64,000 bases of DNA, taken from the NCBI RefSeq assembly GCF_947179165.1, contig NC_077237.1:9972735-10036734 (forward strand). The letters run 5' to 3'. Source of the DNA: Solanum dulcamara. Taxonomy: Eukaryota; Streptophyta; Magnoliopsida; Solanales; Solanaceae. Of this stretch, positions 47,005-58,712 are shown one piece after another. The translations under genes and the position numbers were made by a program. The notes beneath the pieces are model-generated. The model worked only from the letters and a program-made list of their open reading frames with translations. It was not told the origin of the DNA and did no database searches. How positions within the stretch are numbered: position 1 is the first letter of the stretch; each line of letters begins with the position of its first letter.

Positions 47005-47514
47005 TATAGGGATTGCAATGGGGCGGGACGGGACGGGGCGGGTTGATTTTAACCCGCAAATTTTTTAAACCACCCCACCCCGCATAAAGTTGTATGTTTT
47101 TTCCTTTTAAATTAAGTTTAATATGAAAAATAAAATTCATAATTTTTTTTCATATTTTGCTAATTAACATCTCAACAACTAATTAATTGTTTCTAGTTAA
47201 CATTTCAACAATTATTTCTTAATCGCTAATTAACTCTACTTAACATTTGTCTACTTTAATTATTTTTTAAAAAAAAAATTTAAAATTAAAGTCAAAGTTT
47301 AATATAAAAAATTTATATCTTTGATTTTTTACTAATTACAAATATTTAATTTTCTTCTGGTTCCTATTTGATATCTTAAACCCGCATAAACTGGCAACCC
47401 GCCCCGCCTCGCATTAATTTTGATAATAATTACTTCAACTCATCCCGCGTAAATCTAAACCCGCCTACCTCTAAACCCGCCCCGTAACCCCCCCCCCCGG
47501 TATTGCCATCCCTA
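47005..47514. mobile_element. hAT-like MITE, GC-rich ends (TAGGGATKGCAAT)
   Basis: The left end TAGGGATTGCAATGGGGCGG pairs with the right end ending TATTGCCATCCCTA. Candidate 8-bp duplications are GATGGAAT (46997-47004) and GATGGAAA (47515-47522), 7 of 8 matching. The outer arms are strikingly GC-rich (GGGGCGGGACGG / CCCGCCCCG) around an AT-rich core. Confidence 0.75.
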
Positions 47515-47650
47515 GATGGAAACCTCTTCACTACTCGAAAAATTTATGTAACAGAACAACTCTGGTATTCCCCTTGCTACAGAAAAGTTCAATAACAGAA
47601 CAATATACTAGTGAAATTCCGCAAGTAGGATTTGAAGAGGCTAGAGAATA

Positions 47651-47698
47651 TGCAAATCTTACGTTTACCTTGAGAGGTAGAGAGGTTGTTTTCCATAT
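47651..47698 (-). mobile_element. Au SINE head fragment
   Basis: On the minus strand, GGAAAACAACCTCTCTACCT then CTCAAGGTAAACGTAAGATT matches the 5' half of Au SINEs. It lies within the CDC48C relic, just past its DVGGL exon. Confidence 0.6.
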
Positions 47699-47889
47699 GA
47701 AAACATTTAAGAGAACTGCTGACCATGTAATCTCTAAGATTCTTTATATGCCTGACAATGTAACGGTCAAATTCATGTCTTAACGAATCAAGGCCACCAA
47801 CATCTTGCCACTTTACATTTGGGATATCGGAGAAACCTTCTCTTCTAGATGAAGGTTGAACCAATTTAGCTGTTTCCCGCATATTATCA

Positions 47890-48450
47890 TATGATTATTA
47901 GCAGGCTATACGAAACAGCTTGTTCCAATTTTACATGGAAGATTATCCCAGACATAGAAAGAGAGTACCAGATACTAGATCAAAAATAAAACGGTGAAAA
48001 TTATTTTCATCCCCAATTTTACTTTTAAAATCAAACTCCCTCTCAACTTTGAATAATAATTAAACTCCCTTCTTTATCCTAATTAAAATTTTAAAATGCC
48101 TATTATAACCTTTCATTATCAAGTTTTTTTAGTTTTTTAGAAATCATGATATTTTCAGTTTTTAAATTTAATGTAACAATTTTTCATAAAAGCATAAACA
48201 TTATTTTTTGAATAAAAATGTGAAAAATATTAATTAAGTATTAATGAAGTAAATTAGCATAATGAAAAAAATTAATTTTATTAACAATAATCAATGCTCT
48301 AATATTTATTTATACTAGTGAAAATAACAGAGAATAATAACTATACAAATATATTTCAATGTAGAAAATGCAAATAATTAATTTAATTAAGGACAAATAA
48401 TTTAAAAATTGTATTAATTAGATTTTAAATTATTTTAGATTATAATTTAT
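47890..48450. other. AT-rich intergenic, nothing recognised
   Basis: Mostly A/T runs with no open frames or terminal repeats. Confidence 0.5.
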
Positions 48451-48456
48451 GTAATA

Positions 48457-48762
48457 CTCCATCAATATCAATCAAAACTTGTTTATTTAAATAGAAGAGA
48501 ATACACACCGCCATTTATATTACTTGACTATCATTTTAAAAATAGTTGTTTTAATTTACTTGTCCAATTTATGAAATTAAAGAAATTTTTAATATCTTTT
48601 TATTTCTACCCTTAGTATTAAATAGCTGCATAAAATAGTAATAGTCAAATTTAAGGTTTCAAAATGTTGTTAATAATGTTAGTTTAGTAAATACACCTCT
48701 AATTAATTTTTTTAAGGGGTATCATAAATAATAAGAAGAGAAGTAATATGAAACGCATGGAG
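48457..48762. mobile_element. Stowaway MITE (306 bp)
   Basis: CTCCATC at the left and GCATGGAG at the right form Stowaway-type termini. Both are flanked by TA (48455-48456, 48763-48764). The internal phrases ACTTGTCCAATTTATGAAATT and AAGTAATATGAAACG are typical of the family. Confidence 0.78.
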
Positions 48763-49029
48763 TAAAAGAGTGGAGAAAAGAAAAATATACGTATACATAC
48801 AAATACACATACTTAATGCATATTATATTGAAATAACGGTCATAAGAATAATATTAAATTTTGTGATAAATTCTTAAAAATATTATTTTACTTATAATGT
48901 TAAAGAACATAAAGAAAAATTTATAAATATCTATGTTAAAAATAAATTATATATAATATAAAGAGATATTAAATAGATGTGATATAACGAGGGTAAAATA
49001 GATAATTCATGGTGTTATATCGGGAAAAA

Positions 49030-49260
49030 ACGATTTAAAATTAATTTTAACTTTTTAGAGAAACAATAAATGTTTTTTTTTAAAGAGTCGCCACTTAATT
49101 TTTTAAAGAAATTAAGAAAACTTAATTTAAAAAATTCTAACAGATTTAAGTCTTAAAAATTAGAGAAACCAGGGTAAGAGTTCAAATTTCCACTTTGAGA
49201 ATGTGTTAGCATTCCAAGTTGCCGCTAACGCACAGTTATCCGAGAATTTAAATTATTTGG
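49030..49260. repeat. LTR-type repeat fragment (GAGTCGCCACTTAA motif)
   Basis: AGAGTCGCCACTTAATTTTT, then GCCGCTAACGCACAGTTATC, resembles a block I associate with LTRs of large gypsy elements in Solanum. No ends are visible and no coding is present. Confidence 0.35.
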
Positions 49261-49632
49261 CGAATCTTGGGAAAATAATCAAATAAAAAACATTTTTGAG
49301 TTTTTAAGAAAACTTAACTTAAACATTTGAAATAAATTGAAAGTGATTAAGGCTTTTAAAAATATATGATTAATCGAGAATTCGTATGAATCGATGTTTT
49401 TTTTTGTAAGATAATAACTTAAACCAATTTAGTCAAATAAAACAAGAAATTATGTGAAAATTTGACTAAAGATATTTGATTAAGAAAATAAAGAACACAA
49501 GAGTTGATAAAACGAAATTCATTAAAACAAAACAACACAAAGAAAATAGTTCATCTTTTGGGGAATTCAACTAAGTTAATTAAATATGCTAAGGTTAGAA
49601 TTCAAACAAATTATGACAATTAATTAAACATG

Positions 49633-50075
49633 GAGAATTTTCGCATATAGCCACTCAAAAATACCTTAATTGTGCTCCATACCTATAGTTTGCTAATTAC
49701 AATTCGTAGCTATAGTTATAGCAACGTTTGTATAATTCGCGCAACATTTGTATACGTTTGTATGATTCGCTATACAATTCGCAGTTTTTGTATAACATTT
49801 GTATATTTCACTATACAATTCATGCACAACATTTGTATAATTTGCTATACAATTTGTAGTGTTTGTATATTTCGCTATACAATACAATTCGCGCACAACG
49901 TTTGTGTAAATCGCGCGAATTATACAAAAATCAACTGTATAATCGCACGAATTATACAAAACTTGAACTGTAATTACAGCTAGTTGTTTGCTGTGAGCCT
50001 TAATTAATTCAAACTATAGCTATGTTAGCTAATTAACTAGTATATGTTTGTTTATCCGCATAATTTTTCCATTAA
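49633..50075. mobile_element. MULE-like MITE with internal minisatellite
   Basis: The left end ATTTTCGCATATAGCCACTC and the inverse of the right end (AAAAATTATGCGGATAAACA) form loose inverted termini. The interior has many copies of TTTGTATAATTCGC-like words in both orientations, one arm mirroring the other (for example CGCGCGAATTATACAAAAATC). Confidence 0.5.
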
Positions 50076-50079
50076 ACAA

Positions 50080-51240
50080 ATAAAGAAAATCGGAATTTTG
50101 GGCCCAAGACTGGTTGCTGTCCACCTGGACCAGTGTCCTAGGCCTTCTTGCATTTTGGGCCTTCCTAGCCCATTTTTGTACCCTGTATATTCAGCGTGTA
50201 TACCAATATATATCAACTCTATATGACTGTATACCAGCCTCTTTTCACCTGCGTTTTTTCTTTCAATCCCTGTATTTTGCCTTCCAAGACTTGTATATCA
50301 GCTTCCCTTTTACCGCAAAGATGAGGTTGACTGGATAAAAAAAATGGGGCTCCCATGGCCCATTCGATGATGTGAGGGAAAATAAAGATTTCAGTGAACT
50401 CATGATGCAGTTCATGCACAAAGAAAATAAAAATAAAAATTAGTATCCTATCACACTCTCAAGCCAGCATCAGAAACATATAAAATAGCAGGAAAACTAA
50501 TTTCATCCTTGAAATAGAGGATTCACGAAGAAAAGAACAAACTAACAGTTTAAATATAAGAGACTGAAGTAAAATGACTTTGCATTTTTATCACTTTTAA
50601 GTATGTTCTAGAAAGCTAGAAATAACAGAGAGACTTAGTGATATTAAGTACCTAAAATTAGATTTTTGAGCATATACGTGAATCATTATCAAATGCCACA
50701 TTTTAAACCAATTCAACTCCAATACGAATACTAAATTACCTAACAAGTTCGGCATTACAGTGACTAATAATAAAAGCAATTGTAATTTTAACTATCAAAA
50801 GGTTTGAAGTAAACAAATGCTTAAATGTTTAATACCCTAACACATTTTCGATAATCTAAACAAAGCGTAGCAGCAATCATAACTTCCAGACTTAAAATCA
50901 AACACGTATTTTTTTTTAAAAAAAGATTTGAGCTAGAAATATAGGAACACAATCAACCATGCAAAACTAAACTTAGATTAAGATAAATTCATACTTGTAT
51001 GATACCACGTTAGACATAGATGAACCAAACTTATACGAGCATAGGGTTTAAATGGACATGAACCTGGAATATGTTGTAATCTGGACATCCAAACAAGAAG
51101 GAAGAACAATTTACCAACTAATATCACCTAAGTAAACTACTCACGGCAAAGCCAACACAACTAAGGAAAGATAAATAATCTTCATCTTATTCATAATGTT
51201 CAAAAAAATAAAATAAGGGAAGAAGTCCAAACAATAAACT
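50080..51240. other. Intergenic, no gene recognised
   Basis: A slightly GC-richer patch near 50100-50340 is followed by AT-rich DNA. No recognisable protein motifs or element ends. Confidence 0.5.
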
Positions 51241-51249
51241 GTTCTTAAG

Positions 51250-52573
51250 ACGTTGGCGACCCAAGGCAGTTTTGATCACTTTTCCACGGATTCTCACGCA
51301 AAAGGTAAGATTTCTACTACCTAAACTCATAATTCAAATTCTAGAACCCATGAACTATGGTGGAAGATCATTGGGGGAGGGTTTTGGCCTGTGGGTAATG
51401 ATGGAAATTAGCCCTAGGTGGGGTTTAGGATCATGAGTTTGTCTAGGTGGGGAATTATACTGTAATTCGAGTAAAGTAGACCATTATGTTGATCCTTTTG
51501 TGTGTATTTACTGTTTTTAGATCAAGAACAAGCGGAATGAGTCCAAAAAGGGAAAGCTCTAGCATCTTAGAGTTGTTGAAGTTCGAATTCGAGGTAGGTG
51601 ATGATTTTGTTTTCCGTATGTTCTCATGTACTTGCTAAATTACTTTATTATATGCATATGTGTATATGAATAGGGAAGCGTGCTATGAACTATGTGAAAT
51701 GATCATTACTGACCTGTTTTGTGATGAACTTATTCTTGATAATATAATGTTGACTATTGTTGGTAAATTGTGATTGCTTTGTATGTTTGGATCAGGTGTC
51801 ACGTTCCAACACATAATTAGATTGGGTGTCACGTTCCGACACATATTTGAATTGGGTGTCATATTCTGACACAAAACTTGGATCGAGTGTCACGTTCCAA
51901 CACAAAATAAGTATTTGCAGGTACCATGAGAGGACCCTTATGTGGAATTTATGTTATTGGGATTGATGAACTGTGATCTTGTTGAGTACTGTTGGAATGA
52001 AAATGGTTAAGTTATTTTGTATATATGTGCTTTTTATGTAGGGTTTATTTGGCCATGACTCGCTTACTGCTAGCCGCGTGATCTTACGAGTACACTATTG
52101 ATTTTGTGTACTGATACTACACTTGCTCTGTCTTTGTTGAGTACAGGGCATATTCAGCCTGCTGAGGAGAGAACTCGCTTAGAGGAGTGATAGTATTCGA
52201 GTTCAAGGGTGAGCTATTTCTTTCAGGAGGCCGTGGACTCTCTCTTATTTATAGTCCTTCTTCCGGGACTTAAAATTCAGACACTATTGTTATGTTTCTT
52301 TCGGGGCTGCGTCCCCCTTTTTTAGACTTCTTAGTTGTTTAGAGTTTTGGTACGATTGTCTTTCAGTTTCTAGGATGATTTTTAGTATGTTTGGGTTGAT
52401 AACTACATAATTTTGAGTTTATGGAAACTCAGCCTATGTTTTATTGATTAAACCCGCTTCTACATGTTTAAAATTATTTATATCTTGCGGTTGTTGTTAG
52501 TTGGGCTGTAGTAAAGGCTCTCCTACCAGAGGGTTAGTGTGAATGTCAGTTACAACGGATCGGGATCGTGACA
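51250..52573 (+). repeat. Gypsy-type LTR (solo or truncated)
   Basis: Text is typical of Solanaceae Ty3/gypsy LTRs: GTTGAAGTTCGAATTCGAGG, CGCTTACTGCTAGCCGCGTG, GTACAGGGCATATTCAGCCTG, GGGGCTGCGTCCCCC. It ends GGATCGGGATCGTGACA at 52573. Only a short decayed primer-site-like TATTGGTAC follows, and no gag or pol. The left boundary is approximate. Confidence 0.5.
51786..51905 (+). repeat. ~31-bp minisatellite, four units
   Basis: Four copies of a unit around GGTGTCACGTTCCGACACA, with mirrored GTGTC...GACAC ends in each unit, inside the gypsy-type LTR. Confidence 0.85.
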
Positions 52574-52579
52574 TATTGG

Positions 52580-53210
52580 TACATATTTGATGAAATTTGT
52601 ATATATCATACTGTTTTGAAGAATAATTTTTGTTTTTGTTAAATTTATTGGTCATCTTGAGATTTAAAAGAATTTGTATAAATCTATATAAAATCTATGC
52701 TATTGTGCTGCTTTGATATTTTTTCATGAATTCATTCAAACTTTATATGTTGATGTTGTTACTGTTTTGATTAAGGACGATTACAAGTTTCAAATCTTGA
52801 ATTCTTGATTTCCTGATTGTTATTGGCTTCAAATTTAAGATATGTCTTTCTGAATTTTGGAAAATTTGAAATGTTTTTTATTCTACCCAATAACAATGGT
52901 TACTCTCATAATTTGACTAAAATTATAGCAATAAGGAAATTTTGTTTGAGGTTTTTATTTCACCCTAAAACTAAGGTTTACTGATAAATATATAACTAGT
53001 TTTTAACGATTGAGGGTAAATTTGGATGGTTTTTAGAATTTTCCCGATTAATGTTATTTTTAATATGCCAAAACCAATAGCATAGTGATTAGGCCATAAT
53101 GAGTGTACTTCTTGTTTGACCCCCACCCACAGTCTAGTTGATGATTGTCGATTTGGTCGGTATTGGAGATTTTCAAATTTTTACAAATTTCGATTGACGT
53201 TGGTTCATCA
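52580..53210. other. AT-rich intergenic, nothing recognised
   Basis: No coding or element signature before the copia integrase fragment begins. Confidence 0.5.
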
Positions 53211-53214
53211 AAAA

Positions 53215-55430
53215 CGACACACTGAGAAATACTTGAAGAAACTGCAAATTATATTCTGAATTTGGTTCCTTCGAAATCTATTCCTTTAACCCCATCCAAA
53301 TTATAGAATGGGCGCAAGCCTAGACTACGATATATTCGAGTTAGGGGTTGTCCAACACATGTGCTAAAAAGGAAAACAGATAAGTTGGAATATAGAACAA
53401 AAATATGCATTTTTATTAGATATACAAAAGTAACTAAAGGAGATTTATTTTATTGTCCTAAGGAACAAAAGAAAATTATCTCAACAAATGCCAAGTTTCT
53501 AACAGGAATATTTAATGAACCATGTTCCTAGAAGTAAACTTGTGTTACAGAAACTCACCAAAAGAATACAAGTGATGAATCGACAGAACAAGTTCAACAT
53601 TCCATTACATCCAAGTAGTGGGAGATATGTCAATAGGCAAGAAGTTGCACATGAGGTTGCCCAAGAGTTTTCTCTAGAGCAAACTCAAGACACCTCACTA
53701 CCACAAAGTAGTAAGAGTAATGTCCAACATCCTGTAGCTGTGGAAGAAAATGTTCAAGATGTTTAGAATTTAGTTCAAAAAGTAGCAAATCATATAGTGA
53801 CTAGCCGTCATAGTGGGAAAGTTATTAGAAAACCTGAATAGTTTACGCTCTTGGGAGAATCATATGATAGAATCCCTGAAGAGCCTAATACAGAACCATT
53901 AAATTACGTTGAAGCACTGCATGATAAAGATTCTGAGATGTGGATTATTGCTATGAAATCTGAAATGGAGTCTATTTACTCTAATCAAGTCTGGGATCTT
54001 GTAGAACTACATATGGGTGTTAAACGTATTGGTTGTAAGTGGATCTTCAAGAAAAAGAGAGGTATGGATGAAAAACTGAAAACTTTTAAAGCAAGGCTTG
54101 TTGCGATAGAATTTATTCAAAAATAAGGAATTGATCATGAGAAAACCTTTTGTCGGTAGCCATGCTTAAATAGATTAGTATTCTCTTATCCATTATTGCT
54201 CATTACAATTATGAGATTTGACAAATGAATGTCAAGCGACCTTTTTAAATGGAAGTCTTGACAAGTGCATTTATATGGCACAACCAGAAGATATCAAGGA
54301 AAGTGGAAATGAACACAAGTTTTGTAAATTAAAAAAATCCATTTATGGATTGAAACAAACATCTAGAGCATGAGACATTTGTTTTGACAATTCGATTAAG
54401 ACTTTTGATTTTGCTCAATTTAAAAATAAATCAGGCATCTACAAAAAATGGAAGGGAGACAAAGCAGCATTTTTGATACAGTACATAAATAACATAAGTA
54501 ACATTTTTGATACAGTACATAGATGACATCTTACTCATAGGAAATAATGTGAGCATGTTGAATTTGGTAAAATAGTGATTGTCGTCACGTTTTGAAATGA
54601 AAGACTTGGGAGATGCGGCTCATATCCTTGGGATCAAGCTTATGTGAGATCACAAACAAAGAATATTAGACTTATCTCAGACACTTTTTATTGATATTAT
54701 TCTTCCAAGGTTTAGCATGCAAAATTCCAAAAATGAATTTCTTCCTTTTAGACATGAAATTACTTTATCGAAAGATCAGTAGCCTAAAATGACTGATAAG
54801 ATAGAGAGGATGAAGACGGTCCCTTATGCTTCTGTCGTAAGGAGTCTCATGTATGCTATGTTGTGCACTAGACCAGATATCTGTTTTGTTGTTGGCATGG
54901 TTAGTAGATTTCATTCTAATTCTGGACAAAAATATTGGACAACAGTTTAACATATAATCAAGTACCTGAAAAGGACTAGGGATTACATGCTTGTTTTTCA
55001 TTCTTATAATCTTGTACCTATTGGTACACAGATTCAGATTTTCAGTCAGATAGAGATTCAAGAAAATCTACCTCAAAATATGTATTTACTCTAGAAGGTG
55101 GAGCCATAATTTGCAGGAGTATCAAGCAATCATGTGTTGCTGATTCCACCATGGAAGTTGAATATGTAGCTGCCTCTGGGGTGGCTAAGGAAGCTGTTTG
55201 GATCAGAAACTTTCTGAAAGAGCTTGGAATGGTCCCTTCAGTTGAGACACCAACATATTTTATTGTGATAACACTGGTGCAGTTGCAAACTCGAAAGAGC
55301 CACGTAGCCAAAATAAAAGTAAACACATTGAGAGGAAATATCACTTGATTCATGATATAAATTAGAGGGGTGATGTGAAAGTGCTGAAGATTGACAATTT
55401 GGCGAACCTGTTTACGAAAGGCTTATCTTA
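53215..55430 (+). pseudogene. copia pol fragment (integrase end, RT, RNase H)
   Basis: Recognisable pieces: integrase C-terminus; a linker frame at 53515-53766; RT start MWIIAMKSEMESIYSNQVWD and KWIFKKKRGMDEKLKTFKAR (53851-54126); YGLKQT near 54344; YIDD near 54517; and RNase H with VEYVAASGVAKEAVWIRNFL (55157-55216). Frames change repeatedly and stops abound. Around 54469-54528 the TTTTTGATACAGTACATA segment that leads into YIDD is duplicated, with the first copy altered. Confidence 0.85.
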
Positions 55431-55506
55431 GAAGGTTTTTAATAAGCATGTAGAAGAAATGAGTGTTAAAATTATGAATGCATGATTATGAGTCTAAGTG
55501 GGAGAT

Positions 55507-56968
55507 TGTTGGGGTATAATATTAACCAAGTAGTTGAATTATAGTATTTTATTTAATTCCTTGTAAAGACTTTTTATTTTATTTTATTTATTATAATAAA
55601 GTCTTTATTTAAATAGATCGTTATGTATATATGTGTCCATTGCTTATATAGTAGATGATTTTGTGTATGGAGTAATTTAACTCATACATGGGAGATTGAA
55701 ATTATCGGTTCTTATAGGTTATAAATTAAATGTTCACAATCAAATATGAAGTTGGACAAACATATGGATGATTGTAGCACAGGATTAAATATTAATTGAT
55801 CTTAGTTATGAAAATGGTTAAAATCCAACTTCTTGTGCTAGTACATTTTGTATTTATTGAACGGACCAATTAGAGATATTTATTTATGTTCTGAATATTG
55901 ATAAATAAATTTTTTAGTATATTATACGTACTTATACTCTTAATCTTGATATAGTTATTATGATCTATGTGATTTGTTTTGTTATTTTAATCTATTAAAA
56001 GGTAAGACTTTTTAATGAGTCAATAAAATTCTAGTAGATTGAAGAATGACTAATTACATTAGTGAAATAATAATTAGTTGATAGAACCGTGTCTCAGACT
56101 CGAGATAGAAGACACCCCTTTATGTTTACTAATAAGTTTTCACGTGAAAACCCTGCAGGTGAATTTTATATCGGTCATGTAAAATAAGTTAAGTATGATA
56201 ATAAATGATTAAATTAGTCGATTAATTAAATCTTTTAGAAATTTGAGTTAATCGATTAGTTTCAGTAATCCTAACACGGAGAATTAAATAAGATGTAATG
56301 TCAGATTTCAAAATTAATATTGAGGAGTGCAATTACATATTTTTAGTACAATATATGTAATTTATTACGATATGGTTAATTCATTTTTTGCGAATTAATA
56401 TTGTAATTGGAAGCCTCAGTTAATAAATCTTTGATCCCTACAATGCTTGACTAATTAATCAGGTTTTGAAAAACATATTTCGGAAGAAGTACTTTAATAT
56501 TGATCTTTTGGAAGGAACAAAATCAGTGTTTTAAGAATTATTTAAAATGGATGATTTGGAAAACGTTTTTAATTAATAGGAAATAAAAATGTTTTTAGCA
56601 TTATTGGATTTTAATGGGTATTGATTACCTTATTAATTAACCCTTAAAGCTAATGAATGTTTCTGACTCCTAACCTTCTCTCCTTTTTCTGAAATTGGGG
56701 ATAAATAGAAGAGTTTTTCTGTTAAGAAAATCATCCCAAGTTTTTAGAAAAACTTTACCCACACAAGTCACTGGTGATAGAAAAGATTAGTCAGGTAATC
56801 ATAAAAGGCTGAAGAACTAGATTTCCTGCTGTAAATAAGGTTATTGAAAGCTTTAACAAATATGTTATGCTTTTTACTTTTTGTTTTAGTTTATATTATT
56901 AGATTAGTATATAAGATTACGATCCAAAATTGTGCTTCCGTAATGTGTATAATTCTTACACTCTAACA
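55507..56968 (+). repeat. 3' LTR of second copia element
   Basis: TG...CA boundaries, directly after the purine tract. It contains a TATA-like GGGGATAAATAGAAG near 56697. At ~1.46 kb it is long for copia and may contain further insertions. Confidence 0.6.
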
Positions 56969-57021
56969 GTTCTCTCACGGTCCATTCTAGATTTCGATCG
57001 CTATACCACATACGCATTGTT

Positions 57022-57181
57022 TAGTTCTCTTAACACGTAACGTACGTGATAATGCTCTTAAGGGATGATACACCCTCCTTTTTAGACCATCAAAGTTGAT
57101 CTTGAACTTCATAGTCTAAAAGGAGGGTGAATTATCTTTTGAGAGCATTATCATGTGAAGCTTATAAACATTAAGAGAAAT
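57022..57181. repeat. Long imperfect hairpin
   Basis: The arm 57044-57089 (ACGTGATAATGCTCTTAAGG ... CCCTCCTTTTTAGACCA) is the near-perfect inverse of 57112-57156, separated by a ~22-base loop. Weaker pairing extends outward to GTTCTCTTAA (57022) and TTAAGAGAA (57172-57180). It could be a foldback MITE or a small-RNA hairpin. Confidence 0.75.
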
Positions 57182-57245
57182 TAAAACACGGGTAAATCAA
57201 TTTATTATATATATTAAACTGTGAAACTCAAAATAAAGCACGTAC

Positions 57246-57583
57246 CTCAAAATCAACCATCTTAATGCTGAGCTTTTCTATTTCTTGATGTGACCCTGGC
57301 TTTCTCCACCATTCTGCGACATTTTCACCGTCTACTGATTCTCTTGGAAGCTCAACCTTCCTCACGTCCATTATTCTCTTCATTGCCAAGTTACTTGCTT
57401 TGTTAGTTAGAGAAGCCAAGCTGCTCCAACAAATCCTAGGGTTGATATAGCTATCTTTATGAGATCAACTGCACCTTCAACTCTTAAGTTATGAGTAACC
57501 ACAGACAAAATCTGCATCCTACATTTTCATCTGGAATACCCAAGGCGATTTCAAGTGCATCTCTTCTGATGCACCTGAAATGG
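57246..57583 (-). pseudogene. Exon-like remnant of an unidentified gene
   Basis: I do not recognise the protein. On the minus strand, 57574-57523 after a TTTCAG acceptor can read CIRRDALEIALGIPDEN. Next, 57516-57408 can read VVTHNLRVEGAVDLIKIAIS then TLGFVGAAW, a possible membrane segment. After a one-base frame change, SLTNKASNLAMKRIMDVRKV and a piece with ENVAEWWRKPGSHQEIEKLS end at a good GAG|GTACGT donor (57246). The density of plausible exon text suggests a real gene fragment, stranded between a copia LTR and a TR-GAG element. Confidence 0.35.
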
Positions 57584-57755
57584 AGAACACCCCAATCAGA
57601 ATTCCTAGAGAACAATAAACACCTAAAGAGAAGACCAATAAATTAATAGCAATAAGAAAACTCACACCCATTCCTTCGAAGCATATTGATTTTCTAACGG
57701 AGAACACACAAAAAAGTTAAACTTAAGAAAATGCTTCAAATATTAGTAACTCTAT

Positions 57756-58268
57756 TTTCACGGAGTTAGATTTCAAACTAAGACCTCCGTACGGCACTTG
57801 AAAATTTACTCACGAATCTTTCACGGTCTTACAAGCTCAAGTAAGCCTTTAAGACTAGATGGCTAAGGGAACGCTAGATTGTAAGAAAGACAATAGAGCT
57901 TTTATGAAGAAGGCTTTGTATTACTTGGAAGAATGCTTGATTTCTTGATGATTTGCTACAAATGAATGCCTCCTCTATTTATACTACTCCTTAGGGGATT
58001 AAATGTAAATAAAAATTACTACACAAGTCCTTCCATATTTACAAACTAATCCCTCTTCTAGATTTTTCTACACAACTAGAAGATTCTAAGAACTTTCCAT
58101 GCAAATTCATGGAATTCTAAAGTCTTCCAAGAAAATTCTCCACATGTCTCTATAACCTTCCTCTATGGACTAGCATTTTTCCTATGTAAGGCTTCCACAT
58201 GAGCAACTTTGTGACATGTGGCACTTATGTGGCGCTTATGTGGCATGATAATGTAGCGGGTCATCACA
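57756..58268 (-). repeat. 3' LTR of gag-only element
   Basis: Matches 60443-60954 throughout, with scattered substitutions. On the minus strand it starts TGTGATGACC. Confidence 0.9.
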
Positions 58269-58281
58269 TTCTCCCCCACCT
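58269..58281 (-). other. Polypurine tract of gag-only element
   Basis: AGGTGGGGGAGAA on the minus strand directly precedes the TG of the 3' LTR. Confidence 0.8.
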
Positions 58282-58712
58282 AATGTTGTGATGACCTCGG
58301 CTCACTGCTGCTACAAAAGCTCCCAGATTTTGTCTTTAAGCTGCCACAAGTCTTCATACCGTTCTTATGTGGCCTCTTTCAGTAAATTGTCTCTTCCCGT
58401 GGACGAGGAACATGGCAGTGGCCTGTTGTCCCGATTTTTGCCATGTTTAGTCAACACTGGCCTCCGTCCTTCTTGGCACCTTAAAGGCAAGTGTCTTAAC
58501 TTTTTCGGCATCACACCCTTCTTCATGCAAGGTGGCAATGCCTCTCCAACACCATTGTCTTCGCTTAAACTCGCAATGCTGTCTATGAACGTCGGTACTT
58601 CCTCCTCTAGGCCTTTCTCAAGCTGTATGGCCAAAAGTTGGGTTGGTCTTTCCATCTTCGGCACCTTGACTAGGGTCACCATACACGATCCCTCTTACTT
58701 CATAACCAAGAG

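Larger units (their letters stand above)
46430..47882 (-). pseudogene. CDC48C-like AAA-ATPase relic
   Basis: Minus-strand 47882-47735 encodes LVQPSSRREGFSDIPNVKWQ then DVGGLDSLRHEFDRYIVRHI, the linker and start of a CDC48C-type AAA domain. 46650-46590 encodes KTLIAKAVANENGPNFIHIK. After a retained GT/AG intron, 46495-46430 encodes GPEILSKLVGENELNIQTIF. The exon carrying the first part of Walker A (GPPGCG) is missing, replaced by a MITE, an SINE piece and a U6 pseudogene. Retained introns show a genomic rather than a retro-copy. No downstream Walker B region follows. Confidence 0.7.
53215..56968 (+). mobile_element. 5'-truncated Ty1/copia element with 3' LTR
   Basis: The interior starts within the integrase C-terminal region (NLVPSKSIPLTPSKLWNGRK-like, about 53260-53330) and continues through RT and RNase H. 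A purine tract (55496-55505) follows, then an LTR from TGTTGGGG (55507) to CTCTAACA (56968). The 5' LTR, gag and protease are missing. Confidence 0.8.

Noticed and set aside
49672..49983. Open frames on both strands rich in Tyr, Cys, Asn
   Set aside because: Translation of the TTGTATAATTCGC minisatellite inside a MITE, not a protein.
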